This document shows positions 52,418-62,003 of a DNA stretch of 62,083 nucleotides, piece after piece. Every line of letters begins with the position of its first letter. The stretch's first letter is position 1. The DNA is from Streptococcus orisratti DSM 15617. GTDB taxonomy: Bacteria > Bacillota > Bacilli > Lactobacillales > Streptococcaceae. The stretch lies in the NCBI RefSeq assembly GCF_000380105.1, contig NZ_KB904450.1:1-62083 (forward strand), given 5' to 3'. Under the pieces are notes generated by a model. The model saw only the letters and a list, made by a program, of their open reading frames with translations, was not told where the DNA came from and did not search any database. A program made the position numbers and the translations under genes.

Positions 52418-52683
52418 GTATTTTTTTAAAAAAATTTCAAAAAAAATTCCATAGGACAGAAATTTTTTAGTGTTGTGGCATAAAAATGCACGTTTTTTCG
52501 GAAAACGATTGCATTATCTCTTTTAAAAGTGTATTCTTAAAATAAAGGAACCATTTTTAGGTTAACAGCTCTATTATTTTTGGACATAATAATTCGTCAC
52601 TTATATAGAAGAAAGTTATGTGAATCGTTTTTTTGAGAGCTGAAAAATACAGATTATATATACTAGAAAAAGAGGAGGTTGGG
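52418..52683. other. malX-malR divergent control region
   Basis: At 52499-52513 CGGAAAACGATTGCA matches the CcpA box at its conserved core positions. The AT-rich rest should hold the malR promoter. No gene. Confidence 0.5.
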
Positions 52684-53718
52684 ATGGTTACAATAAAAGA
52701 CGTGGCGGCTAAAGCTGGTGTTAATCCATCTACAGTTAGTCGTGTTCTAAAAAACAATACATCAATTTCACAAAAGACAAAAGAACGTGTTCGCAAGGCA
52801 ATGCAGGAACTTGGCTATGTTCCCAACGCAGCAGCACAGATGTTAGCGAGCGGGCTAACTTATAATATAGGACTTGTTTTCCCTCCGTTGGTAACGCCAG
52901 ACCGCTTAAGCGAACCATTCTTTATGAGGATTTTAACAACGATTACGAATGAAGCAAGAGCAAATGACTTTACTGTTTCTATTGCAACGGGCGAATCAAT
53001 GGGAGAAGTTGAAGAACAAGTTAAGCTTATGCACCGTCAGAAAAGAGTGGATGGCTTTATTATTTTATATTCAGATGCCAACGATCCTGTTCGGAGATAC
53101 TTACTAGCAAATAATCTACCTTTTGTTGTAGTGGGGGCTCCTGAAGGCTTTGAAAATGATATCACCTATGTCAATAATGATAATCAGCTCATGGGGAAGA
53201 CAGCAGTAACTCATCTCTATGAAAAGGGGCACAAGAAAATTCTTTTTGTCACAGATGATAAAACATCAGAAGTTGCTATGGAACGTTATTTTGGATATGT
53301 TCGAGGGACAACAAAACTAGGAATCAGGAGTCACGAAGCTTTACTTTTTGATCGTAATGATCCCCAGGTCTTAGAGGAATTGATAGAAACGATCCATAAA
53401 GAAAAGCCGACGGCTCTTATCGTAATTGGTGATATCGTAGCTATTCGGTTAATGCAATTTTTATCATTCTACAACCTATCTGTACCAGATGATATTTCTA
53501 TTATTACCTTTAATAACTCCATATATTCAAAATTGATTCACCCTTACTTGACAACTTTTGATGTTAATATTTCTAGTCTTGGTCAGACAAGTCTTCGACA
53601 TCTTTTGGAGAAAATAAAAACCCCAGCGGAGGTTCATCGAGAATCTGTTATTGTGCCCTTCATTTTTAAAGAAAGAGAAAGTGTCCGTAATTTAACAAAA
53701 TTCAGTCAAATCAAGTGA
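52684..53718 (+). CDS. malR: LacI-family repressor of maltodextrin genes
   Basis: 344 residues. N-terminal helix-turn-helix and hinge: MVTIKDVAAKAGVNPSTVSR at 1-20 and YVPNAAAQMLASG near 50. The sugar-binding domain follows (NIGLVFPPLV, DGFIILYSDAND, TALIVIGDIVAIRLMQFL). ATG 52684 is preceded by GAGGAGGTTGGG; the frame upstream has no start signal. It faces away from malX and precedes malQ-malP; operators at 52393 and 53794 are the likely targets. Maltose or maltodextrin should be the inducer. Confidence 0.93.
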   Translation: MVTIKDVAAKAGVNPSTVSRVLKNNTSISQKTKERVRKAMQELGYVPNAAAQMLASGLTYNIGLVFPPLVTPDRLSEPFFMRILTTITNEARANDFTVSIATGESMGEVEEQVKLMHRQKRVDGFIILYSDANDPVRRYLLANNLPFVVVGAPEGFENDITYVNNDNQLMGKTAVTHLYEKGHKKILFVTDDKTSEVAMERYFGYVRGTTKLGIRSHEALLFDRNDPQVLEELIETIHKEKPTALIVIGDIVAIRLMQFLSFYNLSVPDDISIITFNNSIYSKLIHPYLTTFDVNISSLGQTSLRHLLEKIKTPAEVHRESVIVPFIFKERESVRNLTKFSQIK

Positions 53719-53746
53719 TATCAACGTTTATAGAACTTTCAATAGG

Positions 53747-53777
53747 ACTTCGATAAGTAGATTATCGAAGTTTTTTT
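53747..53777 (+). terminator. Terminator of malR
   Basis: ACTTCGATAA and TTATCGAAGT pair perfectly around GTAGA, followed by six or seven T. It ends ten bases before the malQ minus-35. Confidence 0.9.
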
Positions 53778-53787
53778 AGGAAAATCC

Positions 53788-53816
53788 TTGACAAACGCAA
53801 ACGTTTGCGTTATACT
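53788..53816 (+). promoter_or_regulatory. malQ promoter with perfect 18-bp operator in the spacer
   Basis: TTGACA (53788-53793), 17 bases, TATACT (53811-53816). The spacer is AACGCAAACGTTTGCGTT (53794-53811), a perfect palindrome of the LacI/GalR type. A bound repressor would exclude RNA polymerase. Confidence 0.92.
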
Positions 53817-53856
53817 TGCATTATCCTAAAACTAAGAAAGACGAGAGGAGCAGGAT

Positions 53857-55371
53857 ATGGAAAAACGCGCGAGCGGTGTCCTTATGCACATCACTTCCCT
53901 TCCAGGGCAATTTGGCGTAGGAACATTTGGTAAATCTGCCTATGATTTTGTTGATTTCCTAGTTGAAACTGACCAAAGTTACTGGCAAATCTTACCGTTA
54001 ACAACAACGAGTTATGGTGATTCTCCCTACCAATCTTTTTCAGCTGTGGCTGGGAACACTCATTTGATAGACTTTGATTTACTGGTTAAAGCTGGTTACC
54101 TTAAGAAATCGGATTTTGACTACTTGACCTTTGGAGATAACCCAGAAGCTGTTGATTATGCGTTGATTTATGAGCGCCGTCGCCCGATTTTGGAAAAAGC
54201 TGCTGCTAATTTCCTAGCGTCAGCAGAAGGCAAGAAAGCACTTGCTAAGTTTGAAAAAGAAGCAGACTGGTTGACTGATTTTGCCGAGTTTATGGCATTC
54301 AAAGAACACTTTGATAATAAAGCCTTACAAGACTGGGATGACAAAGCTTTAATCAATCGTGATAGCAAAGTTCTTGCAGCCTACCGTAAGGAACTCAAAG
54401 ATGTCATTGCCTACCATAAAGTAACGCAATATTTCTTCTTTGACCAATGGTTAGCACTTAAGGATTATGCTAATGCTCACGGCATTGAAATAATCGGTGA
54501 TATGCCAATCTATGTTTCTGCTGATAGTGTGGAAGTTTGGACTATGCCAGAACTTTTCAAATTAGATGCAGCTAAGAAGCCTAAATTTATTGCTGGTTGT
54601 CCACCAGATGGCTTCTCAGAGGATGGTCAACTTTGGGGAAATCCAATATATGATTGGAAGACTCATGCAGCAAGTAATTTTGCATGGTGGGTTTACCGTA
54701 TTCGTGAAGGATTTAAGATTTATGATTTGCTTCGTATTGACCACTTTAAAGGCTTCTCTGATTTCTGGGAAATTCCTGGTGGAGATGATACGGCTAAAAA
54801 TGGTAAGTGGCAACCTGGTCCTGGAAAAGCCTTATTTGATGCCGTGAAAGCAGAACTTGGTGAACTACCAATTATTGCTGAAAATCTCGGCTATATTGAT
54901 GAAAAAGCAGAACAACTTTTAGCTGACACAGCTTTTCCTGGAATGAAAATCTTAGAATTTGGTTTCTACGATACCGAAGGAAAGAGTATTGATATCCCAC
55001 ATAATTATATCGCTGATTCAGTGGCTTATGCAGGAACTCATGATAACGAAGTTATCAATGGTTGGTACGAAAACTTGACTGAAGAACAACAAGCATTTGC
55101 TAATGCCTACATTCGCCGTCAAGAAAATGAACCAATTTCAGAAGCAATGCTCCGTACTCTGTTTGCTAGCGTTAGTGATGTGACGATTGTCTGCATGCAA
55201 GATTTGTTAGATAAGCCTGCAGAAACACGGATGAATATGCCAAATACAGTTGGTGGAAACTGGCAATGGCGGATGTTGTCAACTGATTTGACAGCTGATA
55301 GGAAAGCTTTCTTGAAGGAAATCACTTCTCTCTACGCTCGTAAAAATACATTTAAAGCACAAGATAAATAA
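53857..55371 (+). CDS. malQ: 4-alpha-glucanotransferase (amylomaltase)
   Basis: 504 residues, GH77. MalQ disproportionates maltodextrins, making longer chains for phosphorylase and free glucose. N-terminal RASGVLMHITSLPGQFGVGTFG, DLLRIDHFKGFSDFWEIP (catalytic Asp), IIAENLGYID (catalytic Glu) and YAGTHDNEVINGWY (third acidic residue) are all present. RBS GAGAGGAGCAGG. First gene of malQ-malP. Pneumococcal name malM. Confidence 0.96.
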   Translation: MEKRASGVLMHITSLPGQFGVGTFGKSAYDFVDFLVETDQSYWQILPLTTTSYGDSPYQSFSAVAGNTHLIDFDLLVKAGYLKKSDFDYLTFGDNPEAVDYALIYERRRPILEKAAANFLASAEGKKALAKFEKEADWLTDFAEFMAFKEHFDNKALQDWDDKALINRDSKVLAAYRKELKDVIAYHKVTQYFFFDQWLALKDYANAHGIEIIGDMPIYVSADSVEVWTMPELFKLDAAKKPKFIAGCPPDGFSEDGQLWGNPIYDWKTHAASNFAWWVYRIREGFKIYDLLRIDHFKGFSDFWEIPGGDDTAKNGKWQPGPGKALFDAVKAELGELPIIAENLGYIDEKAEQLLADTAFPGMKILEFGFYDTEGKSIDIPHNYIADSVAYAGTHDNEVINGWYENLTEEQQAFANAYIRRQENEPISEAMLRTLFASVSDVTIVCMQDLLDKPAETRMNMPNTVGGNWQWRMLSTDLTADRKAFLKEITSLYARKNTFKAQDK

Positions 55372-55455
55372 TATTATTTTGTCGCTTAAGAAAACATCAA
55401 GACATTATTGTTATTATCATAAACTAAAATAGATATTTTATAAAAAGGAAAACTC

Positions 55456-57717
55456 ATGACTACATTTACAACTTATCTTGAAACACAAAACAAAAATCTT
55501 GCAAATCTCAGCAATGAAGAAATCTACTATCTTTTGTTGGATTTTGTTAAGGAAGCTGCTGCCTCTAAAGCTAAAAATACTGCCAAACGTAAAGTTTACT
55601 ATATCTCAGCTGAATTTTTGATCGGTAAACTTTTGTCAAATAACTTGATCAACCTTGGCATTTACAAAGATGTGAAAGAAGAATTGGCTGCTGCTGGTAA
55701 ATCAATTGCAGAAGTTGAAGATGTTGAACCAGAACCATCTCTTGGTAACGGTGGACTTGGACGTTTGGCATCATGTTTCATTGATTCTATCTCTAGCCTT
55801 GGGATCAACGGTGAAGGTGTTGGTCTTAACTACCACTGCGGACTTTTCAAACAAGTTTTCAAAAACAACCAACAAGAAGCTGAAGCTAACTACTGGATTG
55901 AAAATGATTCTTGGTTGGTTCCAACAGACATTTCATACGATGTGCCATTCAAAGATTTTACCTTGAAATCTCGTTTGGATCGTATTGATGTTCTTGGATA
56001 CAAAAAAGACACTAAAAATTACTTGAATCTTTTCGATATTGATGGTCTTGATTACGGCTTGATTAAAGACGGAATTTCATTTGATAAGACTGAAATCAAA
56101 AAGAACTTGACACTCTTCCTTTACCCAGATGATTCTGATAAAAACGGTGAATTACTTCGTATTTACCAACAATATTTCATGGTGTCAAATGCTGCTCAAC
56201 TTTTGATTGACGAAGCTATCGAACGTGGTTCAGACTTGCACGACTTAGCTGACTATGCTTATGTTCAAATCAACGATACTCACCCATCAATGGTTATTCC
56301 TGAACTTATCCGTCTTTTGACAGAAAAACATGGTATTGACTTTGATGAAGCTGTTTCAATCGTTAGCAAGATGGTTGGTTACACAAACCACACAATCTTG
56401 GCAGAAGCACTTGAAAAATGGCCTCTTGACTACCTCAACGAAGTAGTGCCTCATTTGGTAACAATCATTGAAAAATTAGATGAACTTGTTCGTGCGAAAT
56501 ATGCTGACTCAGCTGTTCAAATCATTGATGAATCAGGTCGTGTTCATATGGCACATATGGATATTCATTTCTCAACTTCAGTTAATGGGGTTGCTGCACT
56601 TCACACAGAAATCCTTAAAAACAGTGAATTGAAAGCATTCTACGACCTTTATCCTGAAAAATTCAATAACAAGACAAACGGTATTACTTTCCGTCGTTGG
56701 CTTGAATTTGCTAACCAAGATTTGGCTGACTACATCAAGGAATTGATTGGTGATGAGTATCTGACTGACGCAACTAAGCTTGAAAAACTACTTGCTTTTG
56801 CTGATGACAAAGACGTTCATGCTAAGTTGGCTGAGATCAAATACAATAATAAATTGTCTCTTAAACGTTACCTCAAAGATAACAAAGGTATTGAGCTTGA
56901 TGAAAACTCTATCATTGATACTCAAATCAAACGTTTCCACGAGTACAAACGTCAACAAATGAACGCTTTGTATGTTATCCATAAATACTTGGAAATTAAA
57001 CGTGGAAACTTGCCAAAACGCAAAGTAACTGTTATCTTCGGTGGTAAAGCAGCTCCAGCCTATACCATTGCACAAGATATTATTCACCTTATCCTCAGCT
57101 TGTCTGAACTGATCAACAACGATCCAGAAGTATCACCATACCTTAATGTTCACCTTGTTGAAAACTACAACGTAACTGTTGCTGAACACCTTATTCCTGC
57201 GACAGATATCTCTGAACAAATCTCTCTTGCTTCAAAAGAAGCTTCAGGTACTGGTAACATGAAATTCATGCTTAATGGTGCTCTGACACTTGGTACAATG
57301 GACGGTGCCAATGTTGAAATTGCAGAACTTGCTGGTATGGAAAATATCTACACATTTGGTAAAGATTCAGATACAATTATTGATCTTTATGACAAGGCAG
57401 GCTATGTTTCAGCTGATTACTATAATGGTGACGAAGTTATCAAAGAAGCTGTTGACTTCATCGTTAGCGATGAGTTGGTAGCGCTTGGTAAAGCAGAACG
57501 CTTAGAACGTCTTTACAACGAGTTGATTAACAAAGACTGGTTCATGACCCTCATTGATTTGAAAGAATATATTGCAGTCAAAGAACAAATGCTTTCAGAT
57601 TATGAAGACCGTGATGCTTGGATGACTAAGGTTGTTAAGAACATTGCTAAAGCAGGATTCTTCTCATCAGACCGTACAATTGCTCAATACAACGAAGACA
57701 TCTGGCACTCAAACTAA
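55456..57717 (+). CDS. malP: Maltodextrin phosphorylase
   Basis: 753 residues, GT35. It converts maltodextrins to glucose-1-phosphate. [20 protein letters not shown] near 100, [17 protein letters not shown] near 273, [12 protein letters not shown] and the PLP-Lys segment [18 protein letters not shown] near 600. Shorter than the glg-cluster phosphorylase and rich in optimal codons, which hints at high expression. 84 bases after malQ without a terminator, so co-transcribed under the malQ operator. It could also be called a second glgP. Confidence 0.93.
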   Translation: MTTFTTYLETQNKNLANLSNEEIYYLLLDFVKEAAASKAKNTAKRKVYYISAEFLIGKLLSNNLINLGIYKDVKEELAAAGKSIAEVEDVEPEPSLGNGGLGRLASCFIDSISSLGINGEGVGLNYHCGLFKQVFKNNQQEAEANYWIENDSWLVPTDISYDVPFKDFTLKSRLDRIDVLGYKKDTKNYLNLFDIDGLDYGLIKDGISFDKTEIKKNLTLFLYPDDSDKNGELLRIYQQYFMVSNAAQLLIDEAIERGSDLHDLADYAYVQINDTHPSMVIPELIRLLTEKHGIDFDEAVSIVSKMVGYTNHTILAEALEKWPLDYLNEVVPHLVTIIEKLDELVRAKYADSAVQIIDESGRVHMAHMDIHFSTSVNGVAALHTEILKNSELKAFYDLYPEKFNNKTNGITFRRWLEFANQDLADYIKELIGDEYLTDATKLEKLLAFADDKDVHAKLAEIKYNNKLSLKRYLKDNKGIELDENSIIDTQIKRFHEYKRQQMNALYVIHKYLEIKRGNLPKRKVTVIFGGKAAPAYTIAQDIIHLILSLSELINNDPEVSPYLNVHLVENYNVTVAEHLIPATDISEQISLASKEASGTGNMKFMLNGALTLGTMDGANVEIAELAGMENIYTFGKDSDTIIDLYDKAGYVSADYYNGDEVIKEAVDFIVSDELVALGKAERLERLYNELINKDWFMTLIDLKEYIAVKEQMLSDYEDRDAWMTKVVKNIAKAGFFSSDRTIAQYNEDIWHSN

Positions 57718-57745
57718 TGCAGTAACAGTGTCACAATGACGATTA

Positions 57746-57773
57746 AAAATCCAGTTTCGGCTGGATTTTTTTA
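57746..57773 (+). terminator. Terminator of malQ-malP
   Basis: AAATCCAG and CTGGATTT pair around TTTCGG, followed by TTTTTAG. Confidence 0.92.
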
Positions 57774-57842
57774 GTTAAAAGATGAGCACAGAAAACGTTT
57801 TTATGCTAAAATGAAAGAAATGACTACATAATGGAGGCAGAT

Positions 57843-58259
57843 ATGGAGAATACCTTTTTTATGATTAAGCCAGATGGTGTAGAACGCCGCTTGATTGGTG
57901 AAATTCTGAATTTGATAGAACGTCGAGGCTTTACTATTGAGCGTTTAGAGTTGAGGGTGGCAACAGAGGAAATTTTACGTCAACACTACAGTCATCTTGT
58001 GGATAAACCTTTTTTCCCAGATATTTTATCTTACATGCTTAGTGGTCCAGTATTGATTGGGGTGATTTCAGGGCCAAAAGTTGTTAAGAGTTGGCGAATT
58101 ATGATGGGTGCAACCAACCCTGTCGATGCGCTACCCGGTACCATTCGAGGAAATTTTGCCATGGGAGCTGTTGATGGTAATATCAAAAATGTGGTTCATG
58201 GTTCTGATTCCAAAGAAGCAGCTCAGCGTGAGATTGCATTGTGGTTTGGTGATAAGTAA
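57843..58259 (+). CDS. ndk: Nucleoside diphosphate kinase
   Basis: 138 residues. It moves the gamma phosphate from ATP to other nucleoside diphosphates. The phospho-His is in [15 protein letters not shown] near residue 120; N-terminal [18 protein letters not shown] and [12 protein letters not shown] are family hallmarks. ATG 57843 is the start; the ATG at 57831 is part of the ATGGAGG ribosome binding site. Confidence 0.95.
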   Translation: MENTFFMIKPDGVERRLIGEILNLIERRGFTIERLELRVATEEILRQHYSHLVDKPFFPDILSYMLSGPVLIGVISGPKVVKSWRIMMGATNPVDALPGTIRGNFAMGAVDGNIKNVVHGSDSKEAAQREIALWFGDK

Positions 58260-58488
58260 TTATTAAAGTTGTATAGCTTAATTTTGGGGTGAAAATTGTT
58301 TTTTCATGAATTATAATGTACCCAACTGCTATATCTTCTAATTTTAAAAATTGAAACTAAGGAAGTTGATCTTATTTCAGCTTCTTTTTTTGGAATAACA
58401 AAGCTATATAGAAATGCCCTCTAATCAAAATTTCTTGTCAAGTGCGCACAGATAGCTTCTTTTTGATATAATAGATTAGAATGACTGA
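58260..58488. other. ndk-lepA intergenic, left part
   Basis: No gene. GAAGTTGA/TCAGCTTC with seven T (58361-58391) is a probable terminator about 100 bases beyond ndk. Confidence 0.5.
58361..58391 (+). terminator. Probable terminator downstream of ndk
   Basis: GGAAGTTGA and TCAGCTTC pair (one G-U) around TCTTATT, then TTTTTTT. Confidence 0.65.
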
Positions 58489-58635
58489 TGCTCTTCTAAA
58501 ATCAAATTCGGACATCGTCGATTTGATGAACCGTAGTTTTATTTGCATATTTACTACTACGAGCGATGTCTGTTGAATATTCAACCTACAACTACCTTCA
58601 AGATAGTTATAGCTGGTTTGATGTTTATTGAGTAC
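58489..58635 (+). repeat. Diverged RUP-like element with different interior
   Basis: About 147 bp. Left end TGCTCTTCTAAAATCAAATT and right end TTTGATGTTTATTGAGTAC match the ends of the 104-bp element with changes, but the interior is unrelated to it. It ends about 20 bases before lepA and may carry its 5' leader. Confidence 0.6.
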
Positions 58636-58656
58636 AAAATAGTATAGGAATTAGTA

Positions 58657-60492
58657 ATGAATATTGAAGAATTGAAAAAACGACAGGAGAAAATTCGTAA
58701 TTTCTCCATTATTGCTCATATTGACCATGGGAAATCAACCTTAGCCGACCGTATTTTAGAGCAGACAGAAACGGTTTCTAGCCGTGAAATGCAAGCGCAG
58801 TTGCTGGATAGCATGGAGCTAGAGCGTGAACGTGGCATCACTATTAAGCTAAATGCGGTGCAGCTAAATTACAAAGCTAAAGATGGTGAAACTTATATTT
58901 TCCACCTTATTGACACCCCAGGGCACGTTGACTTCACCTATGAAGTCTCTCGTTCTCTGGCGGCTTGTGAGGGAGCAATTTTAGTTGTAGATGCTGCACA
59001 AGGTATTGAAGCACAGACCTTAGCAAATGTCTATTTAGCACTAGATAATGATTTGGAGATTTTGCCAGTCATCAATAAAATTGACTTACCTGCCGCAGAT
59101 CCAGAACGCGTCCGACAAGAGATTGAAGATGTCATTGGTCTAGATGCCTCAGAAGCTGTCTTGGCTTCTGCCAAAGCTGGTATTGGTATTGAAGATATCC
59201 TTGAACAAATCGTTGAAAAAGTACCAGCACCGACAGGTGATGTAAAAGCTCCCCTGCAAGCCCTCATTTTTGATTCTGTTTACGATGCTTACCGTGGGGT
59301 TATTCTACAAGTCCGTATTGTTAATGGAGTTGTCAAGCCCGGCGACACTATCCAAATGATGTCAAATGGCAAAACTTTTGATGTCACTGAAGTGGGAATT
59401 TTCACTCCTAAAGCTGTAGGTCGTGAATTTTTGGCAACAGGTGATGTTGGTTATATTGCTGCTTCTATCAAAACCGTCGCAGACACTCGTGTTGGTGATA
59501 CCATTACTTTAGCTGACAATCCAGCGACAGAGCCTTTAGCTGGTTATAAGCAAATGAATCCGATGGTTTTTGCTGGACTTTATCCAATTGAGTCTAACAA
59601 ATATAATGACCTCCGTGAAGCCCTAGAAAAATTACAGCTTAACGATGCCAGTCTTCAATTTGAGCCTGAAACATCTCAAGCCCTAGGATTTGGTTTCCGT
59701 TGTGGTTTCTTGGGTCTGCTTCACATGGACGTCATTCAAGAGCGTTTGGAGCGTGAGTTCAATATTGACCTTATCATGACAGCTCCATCCGTGGTTTACC
59801 ACGTTAATACAACTGATGGTGATATGATGGAAGTGTCTAATCCCTCTGAATTCCCTGACCCAACAAAGGTTGACAGTATCGAAGAACCTTATGTCAAGGC
59901 ACAGATAATGGTTCCACAGGATTATGTTGGGGCTGTAATGGACTTGGCACAACGTAAGCGTGGTGATTTCGTCACAATGGATTATATCGATGATAATCGA
60001 GTCAATGTTATCTACCAAATTCCGCTGGCAGAGATTGTTTTTGATTTCTTTGATAAATTGAAATCATCAACGCGTGGTTATGCTAGCTTTGACTATGAAA
60101 TCTCTGAATACCGCCGCTCACAATTAGTGAAAATGGATATCCTACTCAACGGTGACAAGGTAGATGCGCTCAGCTTTATTGTTCACAAAGAATTTGCTTA
60201 TGAACGTGGAAAACTTATCGTGGAGAAATTGAAGAAAATCATTCCACGTCAGCAATTTGAAGTGCCAATCCAAGCAGCTATTGGTCAAAAAATTGTGGCA
60301 CGTTCTGACATCAAAGCTCTTCGCAAAAATGTGCTGGCCAAGTGTTATGGTGGTGACGTGTCTCGTAAGCGTAAACTCCTTGAAAAGCAAAAGGCTGGTA
60401 AGAAGCGTATGAAAGCTATTGGTCCTGTTGAAGTTCCGCAGGAAGCCTTTCTCAGCGTTCTTAGCATGGATGACGATGATAAGAAGAAATAA
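58657..60492 (+). CDS. lepA: Elongation factor 4 (LepA)
   Basis: 611 residues. A ribosome-bound GTPase of the translation-factor family. G1 [13 protein letters not shown] near residue 20, G3 DTPGHVDF near 88, G4 NKIDLPAAD near 142. The C-terminal domain unique to LepA is recognised by [20 protein letters not shown] and [23 protein letters not shown] 58657 has only a weak ribosome binding site (TATAGGAATTAGTA). Confidence 0.97.
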   Translation: MNIEELKKRQEKIRNFSIIAHIDHGKSTLADRILEQTETVSSREMQAQLLDSMELERERGITIKLNAVQLNYKAKDGETYIFHLIDTPGHVDFTYEVSRSLAACEGAILVVDAAQGIEAQTLANVYLALDNDLEILPVINKIDLPAADPERVRQEIEDVIGLDASEAVLASAKAGIGIEDILEQIVEKVPAPTGDVKAPLQALIFDSVYDAYRGVILQVRIVNGVVKPGDTIQMMSNGKTFDVTEVGIFTPKAVGREFLATGDVGYIAASIKTVADTRVGDTITLADNPATEPLAGYKQMNPMVFAGLYPIESNKYNDLREALEKLQLNDASLQFEPETSQALGFGFRCGFLGLLHMDVIQERLEREFNIDLIMTAPSVVYHVNTTDGDMMEVSNPSEFPDPTKVDSIEEPYVKAQIMVPQDYVGAVMDLAQRKRGDFVTMDYIDDNRVNVIYQIPLAEIVFDFFDKLKSSTRGYASFDYEISEYRRSQLVKMDILLNGDKVDALSFIVHKEFAYERGKLIVEKLKKIIPRQQFEVPIQAAIGQKIVARSDIKALRKNVLAKCYGGDVSRKRKLLEKQKAGKKRMKAIGPVEVPQEAFLSVLSMDDDDKKK

Positions 60493-60541
60493 TAGGTGCT
60501 TGGCTTAGATATTGCACTAAACTGACACACAAAAATCAAAC

Positions 60542-60997
60542 ATGAATATTACTATCTCACAACCCTCACCACAAAATAGCCAAGCTGCAAAAGTTATTTT
60601 GGCTGACTTGCCAGAGTGGTTTGGTATTCCAGAGTCTACTCAGGCTTATGTTGATGCGACGGGTGATGAACTTTGTCTTCTAGCAGAAGCAGAGGAAACA
60701 GCTATCGGTTTTATCAGTTTGATAGAAACTGAGACAGCCTTTGAAATTGACTGCATGGGTGTTTTGAAATCCTATCAAGGTCAGGGTGTCGGCTCTGCTA
60801 TGCTAGAAAAACTGAAAAGCTATACTCGCCAGCATACTAAAACCTACTTGCTGGTCAAGACCCTGTCGGCAGCTCATCCAAGCTCATCCTATGCTCAAAC
60901 CCGAGCTTTTTATGAAAAGGTTGGCTTTCGTCCAGCTAGGTACTTAGAGATATGGGGAACGCAACTGCCCTGTCTAGAAATGGTTTTAACCCTGTGA
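60542..60997 (+). CDS. GNAT-family N-acetyltransferase
   Basis: 151 residues. The acetyl-CoA loop is GVLKSYQGQGVGSAMLEKL near residues 77-95 (Q-x-x-G-x-G) and TRAFYEKVGFRPARYLEI near 120-137 is motif B. The target, a small molecule or protein, is unknown. No clear Shine-Dalgarno (ACACAAAAATCAAAC); it lies 49 bases after lepA and may be read with it. Confidence 0.88.
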   Translation: MNITISQPSPQNSQAAKVILADLPEWFGIPESTQAYVDATGDELCLLAEAEETAIGFISLIETETAFEIDCMGVLKSYQGQGVGSAMLEKLKSYTRQHTKTYLLVKTLSAAHPSSSYAQTRAFYEKVGFRPARYLEIWGTQLPCLEMVLTL

Positions 60998-61014
60998 TAC
61001 ATGAAAGGAAAATG

Positions 61015-61203
61015 ATGAAAAAATCTCCCTTTACTTCTACTTCTGACCTGATGACTGTCTTTTTTATCCTGCTTTATAGTGCTGGCGTTTTTATCAACAT
61101 CAAAAATGACAGGCTACTTATAGCGGGTATTTGGGGGCTTCTCTTGCTCGCCAATCTGGTACTTCTGCTCATCAGACATCTTAAAAAAGGCGATAAAAAA
61201 TAA
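61015..61203 (+). CDS. Small membrane protein (62 aa), unknown function
   Basis: 62 residues from ATG 61015 (61012 is equally possible) after GAAAGGAAA. Two membrane helices (about 12-28 LMTVFFILLYSAGVFIN and 36-54 GIWGLLLLANLVLLLIRHL) and a lysine tail. Not recognised. The frame continues beyond its TAA into the remnant that follows, so it could be the N-terminal piece of a larger broken gene rather than a full protein. Confidence 0.6.
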   Translation: MKKSPFTSTSDLMTVFFILLYSAGVFINIKNDRLLIAGIWGLLLLANLVLLLIRHLKKGDKK

Positions 61204-61557
61204 TCTCCCTTTATTTTCTAGACGGTCTTGGCAGCAATTATTTGGCATGCCTATTACTGGGAACAAGAAAAAATAAAGTATGTCCTTGACTACTAGCCAG
61301 AAAGCATGCTTGGCTTATTGAAATTAGCAGCAGAAGTGAATTCAGTCTCCTAGAGTCTGATTGCAATTGAGACTTTGGCCATTCTTTCAGACACACTGGC
61401 AGACTTGTCAGCGAAAAAACGAAGAGTGCCAGAAAAGGTCAATCCAGTCTATGTTAGTTACCAACTCTCACCAAAATCTGGTCATGACCTCTATCGTGAG
61501 TACCCAGAAACCATTGCTTTGGTTATTAAAGATTTTTTAAAGGAAGAAAATAAATGA
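61204..61557 (+). pseudogene. Decayed gene with three in-frame TAG stops
   Basis: One frame is protein-like throughout: TVLAAIIWHAYYWEQEKIKY, LLKLAAEVNS, ETLAILSDTLADLSAKKRR and NPVYVSYQLSPKSGHDLY to TGA at 61555-61557. It is interrupted by TAG near 61219, 61294 and 61351, each one C-to-T change from CAG (Gln). A shorter ORF (61375-61557) without a ribosome binding site is its intact tail. Family not recognised. Its TGA overlaps the rhodanese ATG, so the two were once translationally coupled. Confidence 0.65.
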
Positions 61558-61859
61558 TTAAAGTTGTCGATATAGCTGATGTTACAGTAGATTTGGAGGA
61601 TAAGGCATTTCATGTGGTAGATGTTCGCGAAGCGGACGAGTTTGCAGCGGGACATGTGCCTGGAGCTATTAATCTGCCTTTAAGTGAGTTAGCTAACCGC
61701 TATACTGAATTAGACTTTGAGACTCCCTACCATATCATCTGTCACCTTGGCGGACGTTCTTCTCAAGCCTGTCTTTTCTTAGATGCTCAGGGTTATGATG
61801 TCACTAACATCAATGGCGGGACAGCCGCTTGGACAGGTGAATTAGAGAAGTGTGATTAA
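61554..61859 (+). CDS. Rhodanese-like domain protein
   Basis: 101 residues, a single rhodanese domain. VVDVREADEFAAGHVPGAIN near residues 22-41 and the active loop CHLGGRSSQA with Cys near 63 are clear; the end NINGGTAAWTGEL is typical. Such proteins carry persulfide sulfur on the Cys. It follows the decayed gene by an ATGA overlap and has AAAGGAAGAAAAT as a ribosome binding site. The physiological partner is unknown. Confidence 0.9.
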   Translation: MIKVVDIADVTVDLEDKAFHVVDVREADEFAAGHVPGAINLPLSELANRYTELDFETPYHIICHLGGRSSQACLFLDAQGYDVTNINGGTAAWTGELEKCD

Positions 61860-62003
61860 ATCTGCAAGGAGCAAGAGCAGTCTTGCCCGCGTTTTCTGAT
61901 GTGACAGTGATTTTTAAAACACAATAAATAAAAATGAATGATGACGGTGTAAAACTATAGTAAAATGAAACACAAAAAGTACATAATGTGATATACTGTT
62001 TTT
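61860..62003. other. Region before the transposase, probable insertion-sequence end
   Basis: The stretch ACTATAGTAAAATGAAACA from about 61954 resembles the left end of IS630-type streptococcal elements from memory. ATATACT (61991-61997) may be the transposase minus-10. The exact end cannot be fixed without the other side. Confidence 0.45.

Noticed and set aside
61375..61557. 60-codon ORF before the rhodanese as a real small gene
   Set aside because: No ribosome binding site and it is the open tail of a longer frame interrupted by TAG stops.
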